Shown piece by piece: positions 17,586 through 25,638 of a DNA stretch of 64,000 bases. Location: the NCBI GenBank assembly GCA_051252415.1, contig JBPOGA010000002.1:1-64000 (forward strand), in the 5' to 3' direction. The number at the start of each line of letters is the position of its first letter. Position 1 is the first letter of the stretch. This DNA is from JBPOFY01 sp051252415. Lineage in GTDB: Bacteria; Verrucomicrobiota; Verrucomicrobiia; Opitutales; Coraliomargaritaceae. Under the pieces are notes generated by a model. The model had not been told where the DNA came from and did no database searches. It saw only the letters and a list, made by a program, of their open reading frames with translations. The position numbers and the translations under genes are program-made.

Positions 17586-18068
17586 TTAGTGACCGCAGAT
17601 ACAGGCATATTCCTTATAGCTGCAAGACGGACATGCGGTCATGTTCAGGTAGAATTTTTCACGCACAGTTTCCGCATCGGACGTCGCTTTTACCTGTAAT
17701 ACGATCGGCATGTTCTTCATCTCTGGAAGTGCGTTTTTGGAAACAAGCTTCCCTTCGCTTGCCACAAACTCGATCTTTGTAGGAGCACTCCGAGAGCCAC
17801 CTATCGCCGAGACGACCTGACCGTCAACTGGAACGACTTCGCCATCGTGGTCGAGGAAGGTGATCTGTACGAATCGCTCAGGTGTTACCAAAAATTCCAG
17901 ATGCGGGTTCACGCTGGTGATAAGACGTCCGCCATTGGGGCCGGCTTTTTTATCATGCTTATGCCCATGCTCACTGTGATCGTGACCAGCTCCAGCATTA
18001 GCGTAAGTTGCACCGAACAACGCTAGGGTCGTAAGGATAAGAACTTTGAGGTGTGTTTTATTTTTCAT
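17586..18068 (-). CDS. Periplasmic His/Cys-rich protein of the metal-efflux operon
   Basis: The 160-residue product has a signal peptide ending near ATYANA and then an immediate histidine cluster (GHDHSEHGHKHDKKAG). A beta-rich middle follows, and the C-terminus is TACPSCSYKEYACICGH with four cysteines and a terminal histidine. Both ends look capable of binding soft or borderline metals. It is the last gene of the czcC-czcB-czcA-like operon, 77 bases after the RND pump gene. A periplasmic metal-binding or chaperone role is inferred; the family is not one I can name. Confidence 0.7.
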   Translation of the reverse strand: MKNKTHLKVLILTTLALFGATYANAGAGHDHSEHGHKHDKKAGPNGGRLITSVNPHLEFLVTPERFVQITFLDHDGEVVPVDGQVVSAIGGSRSAPTKIEFVASEGKLVSKNALPEMKNMPIVLQVKATSDAETVREKFYLNMTACPSCSYKEYACICGH

Positions 18069-18144
18069 AATGTATTTTTGGTTTTGGTTAAAAAGATGAA
18101 GACGAACAATAATTGAGATCGTCCGTCTCCATTGTAGAATTGTG

Positions 18145-21100
18145 TTACTCGGAAGCGGCTGCCTCCAAGTGGATTGCTTTTTCAGCCGACTTTTGAAAGA
18201 ACGCGTAGAAAATTGCAGGCGTCACAGCGAGACCGAGTAGCGTCGAGCTGATCAGTCCACCAACGATAACGATCGCGACTGGATTGAGGATTTCCTTACC
18301 AGGCTCATCGGCGGCGAGGATCAATGGAATCAATGCGAGACCAGCGGAGATCGCCGTCATCAAGATTGGAACCAGTCGCTCAAGCGTGCCACGCACCACC
18401 ATTTCGCGTGTAAATGCTTCACCTTCGTGACGCATCAAATGCAGATAGTGCGAGAGCAGCATAATATTATTACGCGCCGCAATACCAGTGACTGCAATAA
18501 ACCCGACCAAGGTTGCGATGCTAATATTGTTCAAGGTGACACTGGTATAGAACACACCGCCGATTAGTGAGATCGGGATGATGCTCAACACGAGCCATAC
18601 AAAACTGAAGGTTTTGAAATAGCTATAGAGTAAAAAGATAATCAGTAGCAAAATGACTGCACACATAATGAAGATCGTGCGCCGTGCTTCTTGCTGCGCT
18701 TGATACTCACCTTCAAACGCAACACTATACCCTTCTGGTAAGATCAACTCCTCACCGATTTTTTGCTGTAGGGCTTCAACTGCCGTATTCAAATCGTCCG
18801 TCGTCGGATTAATGGATACCACAAAGCGGCGTAGCGTATTCTCACGCAGAATTGTATTCGGCCCAGTCGCCTGATGAATCTCAGCTACATAACTAAGCGG
18901 CACTCGTTGCCCACTCAGTGTATCCACATAGAGGTTCGACAAACGGTCCGGCGATTCACGCCATTCTAGTGGCAAGCGAACAACGAGATCATACACACGC
19001 TGCCCTTCGTAAATTTCGGCGACAGCTTCGCCGCCCATCAAAGAGGCCAATTGTTCATTCAACTTACCAGGAGTTACACCATAAGCCAAAGCACGCTCTC
19101 GGTCTACTTCGATGCGCAGCTGAGGAATCATCGCTTGTTGCTCCGCACGTGCCTCTTCCATGCCCGGAATTGAGCGTGCAATCTCTGTGACTTGATTGCC
19201 GAGACGGCGCAACTCACTCAAGTCAGGGCCATAGATTTTGACCGCGACCTTCGCCGACACACCACTGAGCATATGCCCAATACGATCCGCCAGCGGTGTG
19301 CTCATCGCACTAAACGTGCCAGGAATCGTGCGCATCGTCGCGCGAATCTCATCCAGCACCTCAGCGCGGCTACGCTCGGACTCATCGGTAAACTCAACAT
19401 CAAACTCCACTGTCGAAACTGGAACCACGTGATCTCCACGCTCCGCTCGACCAACGCGGTAACCAACTGTTTCGACTTCTGAAATCTGCAGCAGTAAGTC
19501 CTGCGCGGTATCGGAGAGTTCGGTAGTCTGCTTGAGTGACGTGCCCGGTGCGGTCGTCATTGCAATCAATGCAGTCGGCTCTCGAAACGCTGGCAAGAAA
19601 TTGCCACCCATCGAAGTCAGTGATCCGTATGCGACGAATAAAAGCAGTCCGGTAATCAACAGCACCAGAAACGGCTGCGATAGTGAAAAGTTAAGCCACG
19701 TCTTGTGAAAACACCACTTCAAGCCACGCACGACAACCCCATCTGTGTGTGCTTTGTTCGCCTTTGGATGGAGCAAATACGAGCAGAGCACGGGTATCAC
19801 GGTTAGCGACACCACGAACGATGCAATCATACTCACAATCGTCGCAATCGCGATCGGTGAGAACAAGCGCCCCTCCACACCACTCAATGCCAGCAGCGGA
19901 AGGAATACCAAAATGATCAACACCGTGGCATATAGAATCGACGACCGCACCTCGGCGGAGGCACTGGCGATCACTTCAAGCTTCGGCCGCGGCAACTCCA
20001 GATTCGCATTCTCACGCAGTCGACGGAAGACATTCTCCACGTCGACAATCGCATCATCCACCACCATGCCGATCGCCACAGCGAGTCCTCCGAGCGTCAT
20101 GGAATTGACACTCAAGTCCATCAGATCAAACACCAGAATCGTAATGCCCAATGAAAGTGGAATCGCAGTAAGTGTGATAAATGTGATCCGTGCGTTGAGC
20201 AGAAATAGGAACAGCACAAGTGCCACCATGATCGCACCGTCGCGCAGTGCTTCCTCAAGATTACCAATCGAAAGATTAATAAAGTCGGACTGCCGATACA
20301 GCGTTACAACTTTCACGCCTTCCGGCAGTGTCTTTTGTAAATCCACGAGCGCAGCTTCGACTTTAGCGGTCAACTCAATGGTATCAAAGCCCGGCGACTT
20401 CGTCACACTGAGAATCACACCTGGGTAGCCTTTAACCTCCCCATCTTGCTGAATGTGCTTTGTGCCTAAACCGGCATCGCCACGCATCGGCTCAATATCC
20501 CACACCAGCGAGGCGACATCGCGCAGACGTATCGGCCGGTCATTCTCATAAGTCACGACCGTGTTGCCGATTTCATCGAGATCGGTAGTCATCGCCAAGT
20601 TGCGCACCATAATCTCTTGCGCAGATTCTGTTAAGAAGCCGCCTGTAGTATTCCTCACTGCCTGTGCAGAGGCATCGCGTATTTGATCAAAGGATACACC
20701 GAGCGCTAGCATCTTGTCGGGATCCGGTTGCACCTGCACTTGCTTCACGCCACCGCCCATCGACAGCACTTCGGCAATGCCCGGAATCGATTGTAATTTC
20801 CGAGCAACCGTCCAATCCGCCAATGAACGCAGATCGCGCGGGCTTGTTTGCTCCGTCGGATCGGCAAGACCGACCAGCAAGATATTCCCCATCAACGACG
20901 CCACTGGCGTCATGTAAGGGCTCACACCTTCGGGCAAGGTCTCACTCACACCAGTTAAGCGCTCCTGCACAAACTGGCGGGCTTGGTAAATGTCCGTACC
21001 CCACTCGAATTCAACAAAGATCAATGACAATCCGATATCGTTGATCGAACGCAGACGAGTCACACCCGTCACGCCCATGAGCGAATTCTCTAATGGAATT

Positions 21101-21297
21101 GTAACAAGCGTCTCGACTTCTTCGGGCGCAAAGCCAGCTGACTCTGTAAGAATCGTGACCGTAGGTTTGGTTAAGTCCGGTAAAACTTCCACCGGTAATT
21201 CTACGACCTTTTTGATCCCCAGCACCAAGACGATGACAACAAAAGCCAGAATCAATGGCCTCTGTGAAAGGGAAAATTGTATGAGTTTATTTAACAT
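18145..21297 (-). CDS. czcA: Heavy-metal efflux RND transporter (CzcA/CusA family)
   Basis: This is the proton-driven inner-membrane pump of a tripartite metal exporter. The 1050-residue length and twelve-helix, two-porter-domain plan fit the HME-RND family. The opening VVIVLVLGIKKVVELPVEVLPDL and helix IV, VAIGMVVDDAIVDVENVFRR, are characteristic, the latter with the proton-relay acidic residues. The substrate (Co/Zn/Cd versus Cu/Ag) cannot be fixed by eye. The histidine-rich partner proteins favour divalent cations such as Zn, Co or Ni. It is encoded 29 bases after czcB. Confidence 0.92.
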   Translation of the reverse strand: MLNKLIQFSLSQRPLILAFVVIVLVLGIKKVVELPVEVLPDLTKPTVTILTESAGFAPEEVETLVTIPLENSLMGVTGVTRLRSINDIGLSLIFVEFEWGTDIYQARQFVQERLTGVSETLPEGVSPYMTPVASLMGNILLVGLADPTEQTSPRDLRSLADWTVARKLQSIPGIAEVLSMGGGVKQVQVQPDPDKMLALGVSFDQIRDASAQAVRNTTGGFLTESAQEIMVRNLAMTTDLDEIGNTVVTYENDRPIRLRDVASLVWDIEPMRGDAGLGTKHIQQDGEVKGYPGVILSVTKSPGFDTIELTAKVEAALVDLQKTLPEGVKVVTLYRQSDFINLSIGNLEEALRDGAIMVALVLFLFLLNARITFITLTAIPLSLGITILVFDLMDLSVNSMTLGGLAVAIGMVVDDAIVDVENVFRRLRENANLELPRPKLEVIASASAEVRSSILYATVLIILVFLPLLALSGVEGRLFSPIAIATIVSMIASFVVSLTVIPVLCSYLLHPKANKAHTDGVVVRGLKWCFHKTWLNFSLSQPFLVLLITGLLLFVAYGSLTSMGGNFLPAFREPTALIAMTTAPGTSLKQTTELSDTAQDLLLQISEVETVGYRVGRAERGDHVVPVSTVEFDVEFTDESERSRAEVLDEIRATMRTIPGTFSAMSTPLADRIGHMLSGVSAKVAVKIYGPDLSELRRLGNQVTEIARSIPGMEEARAEQQAMIPQLRIEVDRERALAYGVTPGKLNEQLASLMGGEAVAEIYEGQRVYDLVVRLPLEWRESPDRLSNLYVDTLSGQRVPLSYVAEIHQATGPNTILRENTLRRFVVSINPTTDDLNTAVEALQQKIGEELILPEGYSVAFEGEYQAQQEARRTIFIMCAVILLLIIFLLYSYFKTFSFVWLVLSIIPISLIGGVFYTSVTLNNISIATLVGFIAVTGIAARNNIMLLSHYLHLMRHEGEAFTREMVVRGTLERLVPILMTAISAGLALIPLILAADEPGKEILNPVAIVIVGGLISSTLLGLAVTPAIFYAFFQKSAEKAIHLEAAASE

Positions 21298-21326
21298 GAT
21301 CTGTTATCTCTATGTGTGATCATGTC

Positions 21327-22589
21327 CTAAGCACTACGCTGATTTCTCTGACGCTGTAAAACAACGATGAAAAGTAGCGTGATTACCGCGGCATAGATCA
21401 TTAATGGACGACTCAGCGTGTGCGCCTCACCTCCATCGTGATCATGCCCTTCTTCAGGCTCTGCCTGCTTTGCTTTATCAGCATCCGACAGCTCCGAACC
21501 GTCTTCGTTGTGCTCATGTCCATGCGCAGCATCCAGTGCCTCTTTCAATGAAATGCTTTGCCCACCGCCAGCAAATCCCAACGAATAGGACCCCTGCGTG
21601 ACGACTTCATCTCCGGGAAACAAACCACTGATAACTTCAACATAGCGATCATTACGCTCACCGACCACCAAGGGCACACGAATGAATGCATTAGGTAGGT
21701 CAAAGTCCTTCACAAACACCACGCGATTGGCAGGATCTCCTTGAATCGCCTCACGTGGCACGGCCAAAATATTAGCACGCGTTTCAAGCACGACGGCAAA
21801 CTCCGCGCGCATTCCGGGGCGCAGTTTGCCATCTGCATTATCAATTAGGAAAATGCCCTCAACTGCCCCAGCGTCGCGATCCGCATTCACACCAAAGCGA
21901 ACTAAGGTCGCGTTAAACGAAGAAGCTCCCAAGGCTGGCACATGAATGCGCGCATGACTGCCGACCTGAACACGCGACGCCTCGTTTTCTGGAATTTTGG
22001 CAACCGCCCACACCATCGAGCGATCTGAAAAATCCATCAGCTCGATATCGGGCTGCACTGGTTGACCAAGACGCAGGTGCGATGTCACGACTAAGCCCCC
22101 TTGCGGAGCTTTTAACTGCACTTGTGGAGGCGGATTGCCTATCTGGCGTGTCTCAATCGTGGCCACAACATCGCCCGCCGTCACAGTATCCCCTTCAAAT
22201 GCATTTAAACTAAGCACCCGCCCAGCCACGCGGGAAGACAGCACCGAGTGCCGCGCAGGAATCTCTTCAATACGGCCAATTGCAAAGACGGTCGTTTCGA
22301 AATCACGTTCTTCTACTACAACAGTCTGGATACGTAAATTCGCGACACCCGACTCATCGAGTATAATCGGCGGATTAGTGGCAGCCGAGAGAGAGGCCAC
22401 GCTAAATAGCGAGACACACAGAGTAGAGAGCGTTGGCGAAAATGGATAGCGCAGACGCGTCTCGCGCCGCACGAATGCCAGAGAGGTCTCGACTACACCA
22501 CGCAGATGCACACCGAGATGGTGCTGCACTACCTCTGAGAAGAAGTTATATACGGCACTGACGCCGATACTGAAATTTGATTGTTTCAT
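21327..22589 (-). CDS. czcB: RND periplasmic adaptor (CzcB-like) with His-rich tail
   Basis: Membrane-fusion adaptor linking the RND pump to the outer-membrane channel. A hydrophobic segment near residues 55-70 (CVSLFSVASLSAA) is preceded by an unusually long N-terminus, so the true start may be internal. The core has SSRVAGRVLSLNAFEGDTV (lipoyl half), then QLKAPQGGLVVTSHLRLGQPV and AVPREAIQGDPANRVVFV (beta-barrel). The C-terminus is odd: AAHGHEHNEDGSEL and EEGHDHDGGEAH histidine clusters followed by a predicted membrane helix (MIYAAVITLLFIVVL) and a basic end. This tail may bind metal at the periplasmic face of the inner membrane. Confidence 0.88.
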   Translation of the reverse strand: MKQSNFSIGVSAVYNFFSEVVQHHLGVHLRGVVETSLAFVRRETRLRYPFSPTLSTLCVSLFSVASLSAATNPPIILDESGVANLRIQTVVVEERDFETTVFAIGRIEEIPARHSVLSSRVAGRVLSLNAFEGDTVTAGDVVATIETRQIGNPPPQVQLKAPQGGLVVTSHLRLGQPVQPDIELMDFSDRSMVWAVAKIPENEASRVQVGSHARIHVPALGASSFNATLVRFGVNADRDAGAVEGIFLIDNADGKLRPGMRAEFAVVLETRANILAVPREAIQGDPANRVVFVKDFDLPNAFIRVPLVVGERNDRYVEVISGLFPGDEVVTQGSYSLGFAGGGQSISLKEALDAAHGHEHNEDGSELSDADKAKQAEPEEGHDHDGGEAHTLSRPLMIYAAVITLLFIVVLQRQRNQRSA

Positions 22590-22611
22590 CTTAAATTAAA
22601 AATTGGTTGAG

Positions 22612-23886
22612 TTATTGTAACACTGAAAGGACTGGGGCAGCAGCCTTCCAGTTGATCATCGCCTGCTCGAGGTCGCGCAGCTTCTCTAATTGCGTAGATT
22701 GCACACGAAGGCCCTGCTCTTGAGAGCGGAAAAGTTCGACTAAGCTAATTTGCCCCGCGCCGTAGGCATCATTCATCGCACTTAGATTATCTTCCACCAG
22801 TTGAGTCAGCCTTTGATCATAATCGCGGGCTTGTTGATAAAGACTCGCCACCCGCAGAGCTTGCGTGCGCGCCTCACTGCGCACTTTCAATTCTACGCGA
22901 TCGAGTTCGTATTGAAGCCGTCGTTGCTCAGCACGACTCGCCTGAATCGCTCCTTTTTTACGATCCAACAACGGCAATGGAATAGAAACGCCCACGCCTA
23001 TAAAGCGATCAGCACCCAATCCACTGGGATCATCCACACCACGCTCTTCCTCAAAAAAGACACGCACGGCGATGTCGGCCCAACGCTCTGCCTTTGCCAC
23101 AGAGATGCGTTTATCCGAAATACGATAAAGCAGCGCCTTCATCTGGTATTCGGGATGCTTCATGAGTGTCTCTTGAGTCAGCCTCGCCAACTGTGGCAGT
23201 GTGGCTGGCAATTCGAATTGATGCGTTAAGGTCAGCTCCGTATCAACATCTACTCCGACCAACTGCTTTAAGTTCGCTAGTTCTAGTAGTAGCTCATTCG
23301 AAAGCGCCTGCTTCTCTTGCTCCACGGTATAAAGCTCGATCTGCACTTGAGTCATCTCTACTGATGAAATTTCTCCAGTAGCCACACGCGACTCCATGAA
23401 CTGAGCAAACTCTTGATTAAGCACCAGCCGTTTGTCGCGTAATTTAATTTGAGCATCCAGCGCGGCCGCAGCGATCACCGACATCTCCACTTCGCGTGTG
23501 AGTAGTCGCACCTGATTCGCGACCTCTGCTTGAGCCAGCTCAATCTCATCTTGAGCAATTGCCTTTTGCAGCCGTAAGCGATTCGTTACAGGGAAGCGCT
23601 GTTCAAACCCAATTGAATACATATATTCGCCCTCATTATTATAGGTCTCGTCTGTAGCGTAATCGAGACTCAGCTCAGGGTTCTCCCATAGTCCTGCTTG
23701 CAGGCGATTACCCTGAGCACGGTCGATCGTAGTTCGTGCAGCATTCAGTGCTGGGTTTTGCTGCAATGCGCGCACGACTGCTTGCTCTTTTGTGAGCGTA
23801 AGCGGTGCGGCGACTATCGAGCTCAAAGTCGATTGGACGACAAGGGCGAATGCAGTAGCGCATCCTAATTTCAAAAAGTTATACAT
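22612..23886 (-). CDS. czcC: Outer-membrane channel of metal efflux (CzcC/TolC family)
   Basis: This TolC-family outer-membrane factor completes the tripartite exporter. The 424 residues have a signal peptide (ending VQSTLSSIVAA) and the duplicated helical pattern of the family. Typical segments are ALQQNPALNAARTTIDRAQG, GFEQRFPVTNRLRLQKAIAQ (with the proline of the usual Q-P turn), ISIPLPLLDR-type GVSIPLPLLDRKKG, and YGAGQISLVELFRSQE. It precedes czcB by 22 bases. Its start follows the foldable leader at 23892-23976 by 5 bases. Confidence 0.92.
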   Translation of the reverse strand: MYNFLKLGCATAFALVVQSTLSSIVAAPLTLTKEQAVVRALQQNPALNAARTTIDRAQGNRLQAGLWENPELSLDYATDETYNNEGEYMYSIGFEQRFPVTNRLRLQKAIAQDEIELAQAEVANQVRLLTREVEMSVIAAAALDAQIKLRDKRLVLNQEFAQFMESRVATGEISSVEMTQVQIELYTVEQEKQALSNELLLELANLKQLVGVDVDTELTLTHQFELPATLPQLARLTQETLMKHPEYQMKALLYRISDKRISVAKAERWADIAVRVFFEEERGVDDPSGLGADRFIGVGVSIPLPLLDRKKGAIQASRAEQRRLQYELDRVELKVRSEARTQALRVASLYQQARDYDQRLTQLVEDNLSAMNDAYGAGQISLVELFRSQEQGLRVQSTQLEKLRDLEQAMINWKAAAPVLSVLQ

Positions 23887-23891
23887 AAATA

Positions 23892-23976
23892 ATCCTAATA
23901 CAGTTAAGCTAAGGCGTAGCTTAGAGCTACAAACACACTGGTTTCACTGAACCAGTAAAGCTGAGTGTATTAGGAT
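23892..23976 (-). promoter_or_regulatory. Foldable three-way-junction leader before czcC
   Basis: Read as minus-strand RNA, AUCCUAAUACA (23976-23966) pairs perfectly over 11 bases with UGUAUUAGGAU (23902-23892). Inside it an AGCU/AGCU pair closes two further hairpins: ACUGGUU/AACCAGU (7 bp, 23956-23937) and GUAGCU/AGCUAC (6 bp, 23930-23916). The element begins two bases after the stop of the upstream gene and ends 5 bases before the czcC ATG. It could control translation or processing of the efflux genes, or be a palindromic DNA repeat. No known riboswitch consensus was recognised. Confidence 0.5.
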
Positions 23977-23977
23977 A

Positions 23978-24406
23978 TCAGACCCGAAGGACTGTCTTCT
24001 GAATGTATAAATCGGTCAACCAATGCACCGAAGCTGGAGGCCCGCGAACTGAAGGTAGTAAGCTGCACAATCTATCCACCACAGGGCGCGCCACTTCATG
24101 GTAGCAAAGTTGAACTACTGCGGGAATTGGCAAATCCACAGAATGCATCTCATTTAAGCGTGCAGGAATTTGCTCACCACCTTGAAGCTCAATATCTGTG
24201 CAGTCATCATCGACGTAGCACAATTCAACTTCTTGAGATACGACATGCTCATGCTCATCCGCACAATGCCCATGCATTGAAGTTTCAGACTCTAAATGCA
24301 CCTCAAAATCGTGATGCAAGCACAGTAACAAACTTGGCACGCCAGCTAATGCGACATTCCAAACAAAGAGGCAAAGAATGCCTAGCACTGTGAGTTTCTT
24401 ATTCAA
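23978..24406 (-). CDS. Small exported His/Cys-containing protein, first gene of metal-efflux operon
   Basis: The 142-residue product begins at a TTG codon directly ahead of a convincing signal peptide (NKKLTVLGILCLFVWNVALAG). The mature part has potential metal ligands: CLHHDFEVHLE, HGHCADEHEHVV, CYVDDDC and LCYHEV. Its position at the head of a czcC-czcB-czcA operon, and its export, suggest a periplasmic metal sensor or buffer, but I do not recognise the family. The codon following the last sense codon is TGA at 23978-23980, immediately before the leader structure. Confidence 0.65.
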   Translation of the reverse strand: MNKKLTVLGILCLFVWNVALAGVPSLLLCLHHDFEVHLESETSMHGHCADEHEHVVSQEVELCYVDDDCTDIELQGGEQIPARLNEMHSVDLPIPAVVQLCYHEVARPVVDRLCSLLPSVRGPPASVHWLTDLYIQKTVLRV

Positions 24407-24412
24407 AGGAAT

Positions 24413-24445
24413 ACTTATAAAGCTATAAGTCGCTCATTCTGTCAA
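24413..24445 (-). promoter_or_regulatory. Promoter with overlapping dyad for the metal-efflux operon
   Basis: On the minus strand TTGACA (24445-24440) is followed after 18 bases by TTTATA, a good -35/-10 pair just upstream of the TTG start at 24406. ACTTATA and TATAAGT (24413-24430, 7-4-7) form a perfect dyad overlapping the -10. A dyad there suits a metal-responsive repressor operator, which is inference. No regulator gene is adjacent. Confidence 0.45.
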
Positions 24446-24478
24446 GCGAAGCGGCTAGAGGTTCCACGTTTTGAAACA

Positions 24479-25600
24479 TCAGCCCCCCTTAGCTTCGAAG
24501 CGACCGTCTGCCCGCTTAACTATAAGTCGCTTCAATTCTAGGCCCATCAAAACAGCAGAGACCTCTGCTGAAGATTTCGACAGCCGATCCGAAAGCGCGT
24601 CGATCCCGACCATCTCGCCGCCAGTAAAACAATTCAACACCGCTTGCTCCACATCTGACAAATTCGAGGCTGCAGGGATGGCTTCTTCTTTAAAATCAAA
24701 CTCTGGCTCTTTCGGACGCGCGTAGCGCAGCTCTTCTAAAATATCATCTACAGAAGTCACTAAGGTTGCCCCATCACGTAGCAATTGATGACAGCCCGCA
24801 CTACTCGCTTGATCAATGCGCCCAGGAACCACCATCAAGGCACGCCCTTGTTCACCCGCGAAACGTGCCGTAATCATACTACCTCCTGCCGCATCACTCT
24901 CGATCACGATGACCGCTTCCGACATACCCGCGACCACTCGGTTACGCATTGGGAACGTCTGGCGATCCGCACGTCGACCAAATGGAAACTCGCTCACAAC
25001 CGCACCCGCCTCAGCGATCTGTTTATACAGATCTAAATTCTCGGGTGGATATATAATATCTAAGCCGCAGCCCATCACAGCGACCGTCTTACCTCCAACT
25101 TCAAGCGCACCTTCATGCGCCGCGGTATCCGTGCCGCGCGCCATACCACTCACGATACAAAAACCCATCCGCGACAACTCGCTCGCAAAACGCTTAGCCA
25201 CGCTACGACCATACAGCGTGGCTCGACGGGTCCCAACGATTGCAATACATGGGCGATCAACGACATATTCGCCTTTCCAATATAAACCAATCGGTGAATC
25301 ATAAATTTCGCGCAACATCTCAGGATACGCTTGATCGAGCTGAGTAATGAATCGTGTATGCGAGGCATCCATGGCAGCCTCCTCTTTCGCCAAATCAAAA
25401 CGGTCGTTCCAATGCGCCAATATATCGACCACCTTTTGGCCAACTCCTTTCACCGATAACAATTTCTCTCGCTTCGACGACAGAATGGCAACTGGATCTC
25501 CGCCATATGCCTCCATCAAACGGCACAGCATCACTGGGCCGACATGCGGCAAGCCGTTCAAAATGAACAAAGCTTGACGTTGCGTAAGGTCGTGAGGCAT
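24479..25600 (-). CDS. dprA: DNA processing protein DprA
   Basis: DprA binds incoming single-stranded DNA and loads RecA during natural transformation. The 373 residues include an N-terminal helix-hairpin-helix/SAM-like region (LLSVKGVGQKVVDILA) and a Rossmann-fold core: VGTRRATLYGR, FCIVSGMARGTDTAAHEGAL, MGCGLDIIYPPEN, FPMRNRVVAGMSEAVIVIE and SMITARFAGEQGR. A C-terminal winged-helix domain (about 310-373) ends the protein. Its presence suggests at least part of a competence pathway in this organism. Confidence 0.95.
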   Translation of the reverse strand: MPHDLTQRQALFILNGLPHVGPVMLCRLMEAYGGDPVAILSSKREKLLSVKGVGQKVVDILAHWNDRFDLAKEEAAMDASHTRFITQLDQAYPEMLREIYDSPIGLYWKGEYVVDRPCIAIVGTRRATLYGRSVAKRFASELSRMGFCIVSGMARGTDTAAHEGALEVGGKTVAVMGCGLDIIYPPENLDLYKQIAEAGAVVSEFPFGRRADRQTFPMRNRVVAGMSEAVIVIESDAAGGSMITARFAGEQGRALMVVPGRIDQASSAGCHQLLRDGATLVTSVDDILEELRYARPKEPEFDFKEEAIPAASNLSDVEQAVLNCFTGGEMVGIDALSDRLSKSSAEVSAVLMGLELKRLIVKRADGRFEAKGG

Positions 25601-25638
25601 TTGTTAATTAACCTACAACGAGGCAACGAAGACAAGAA

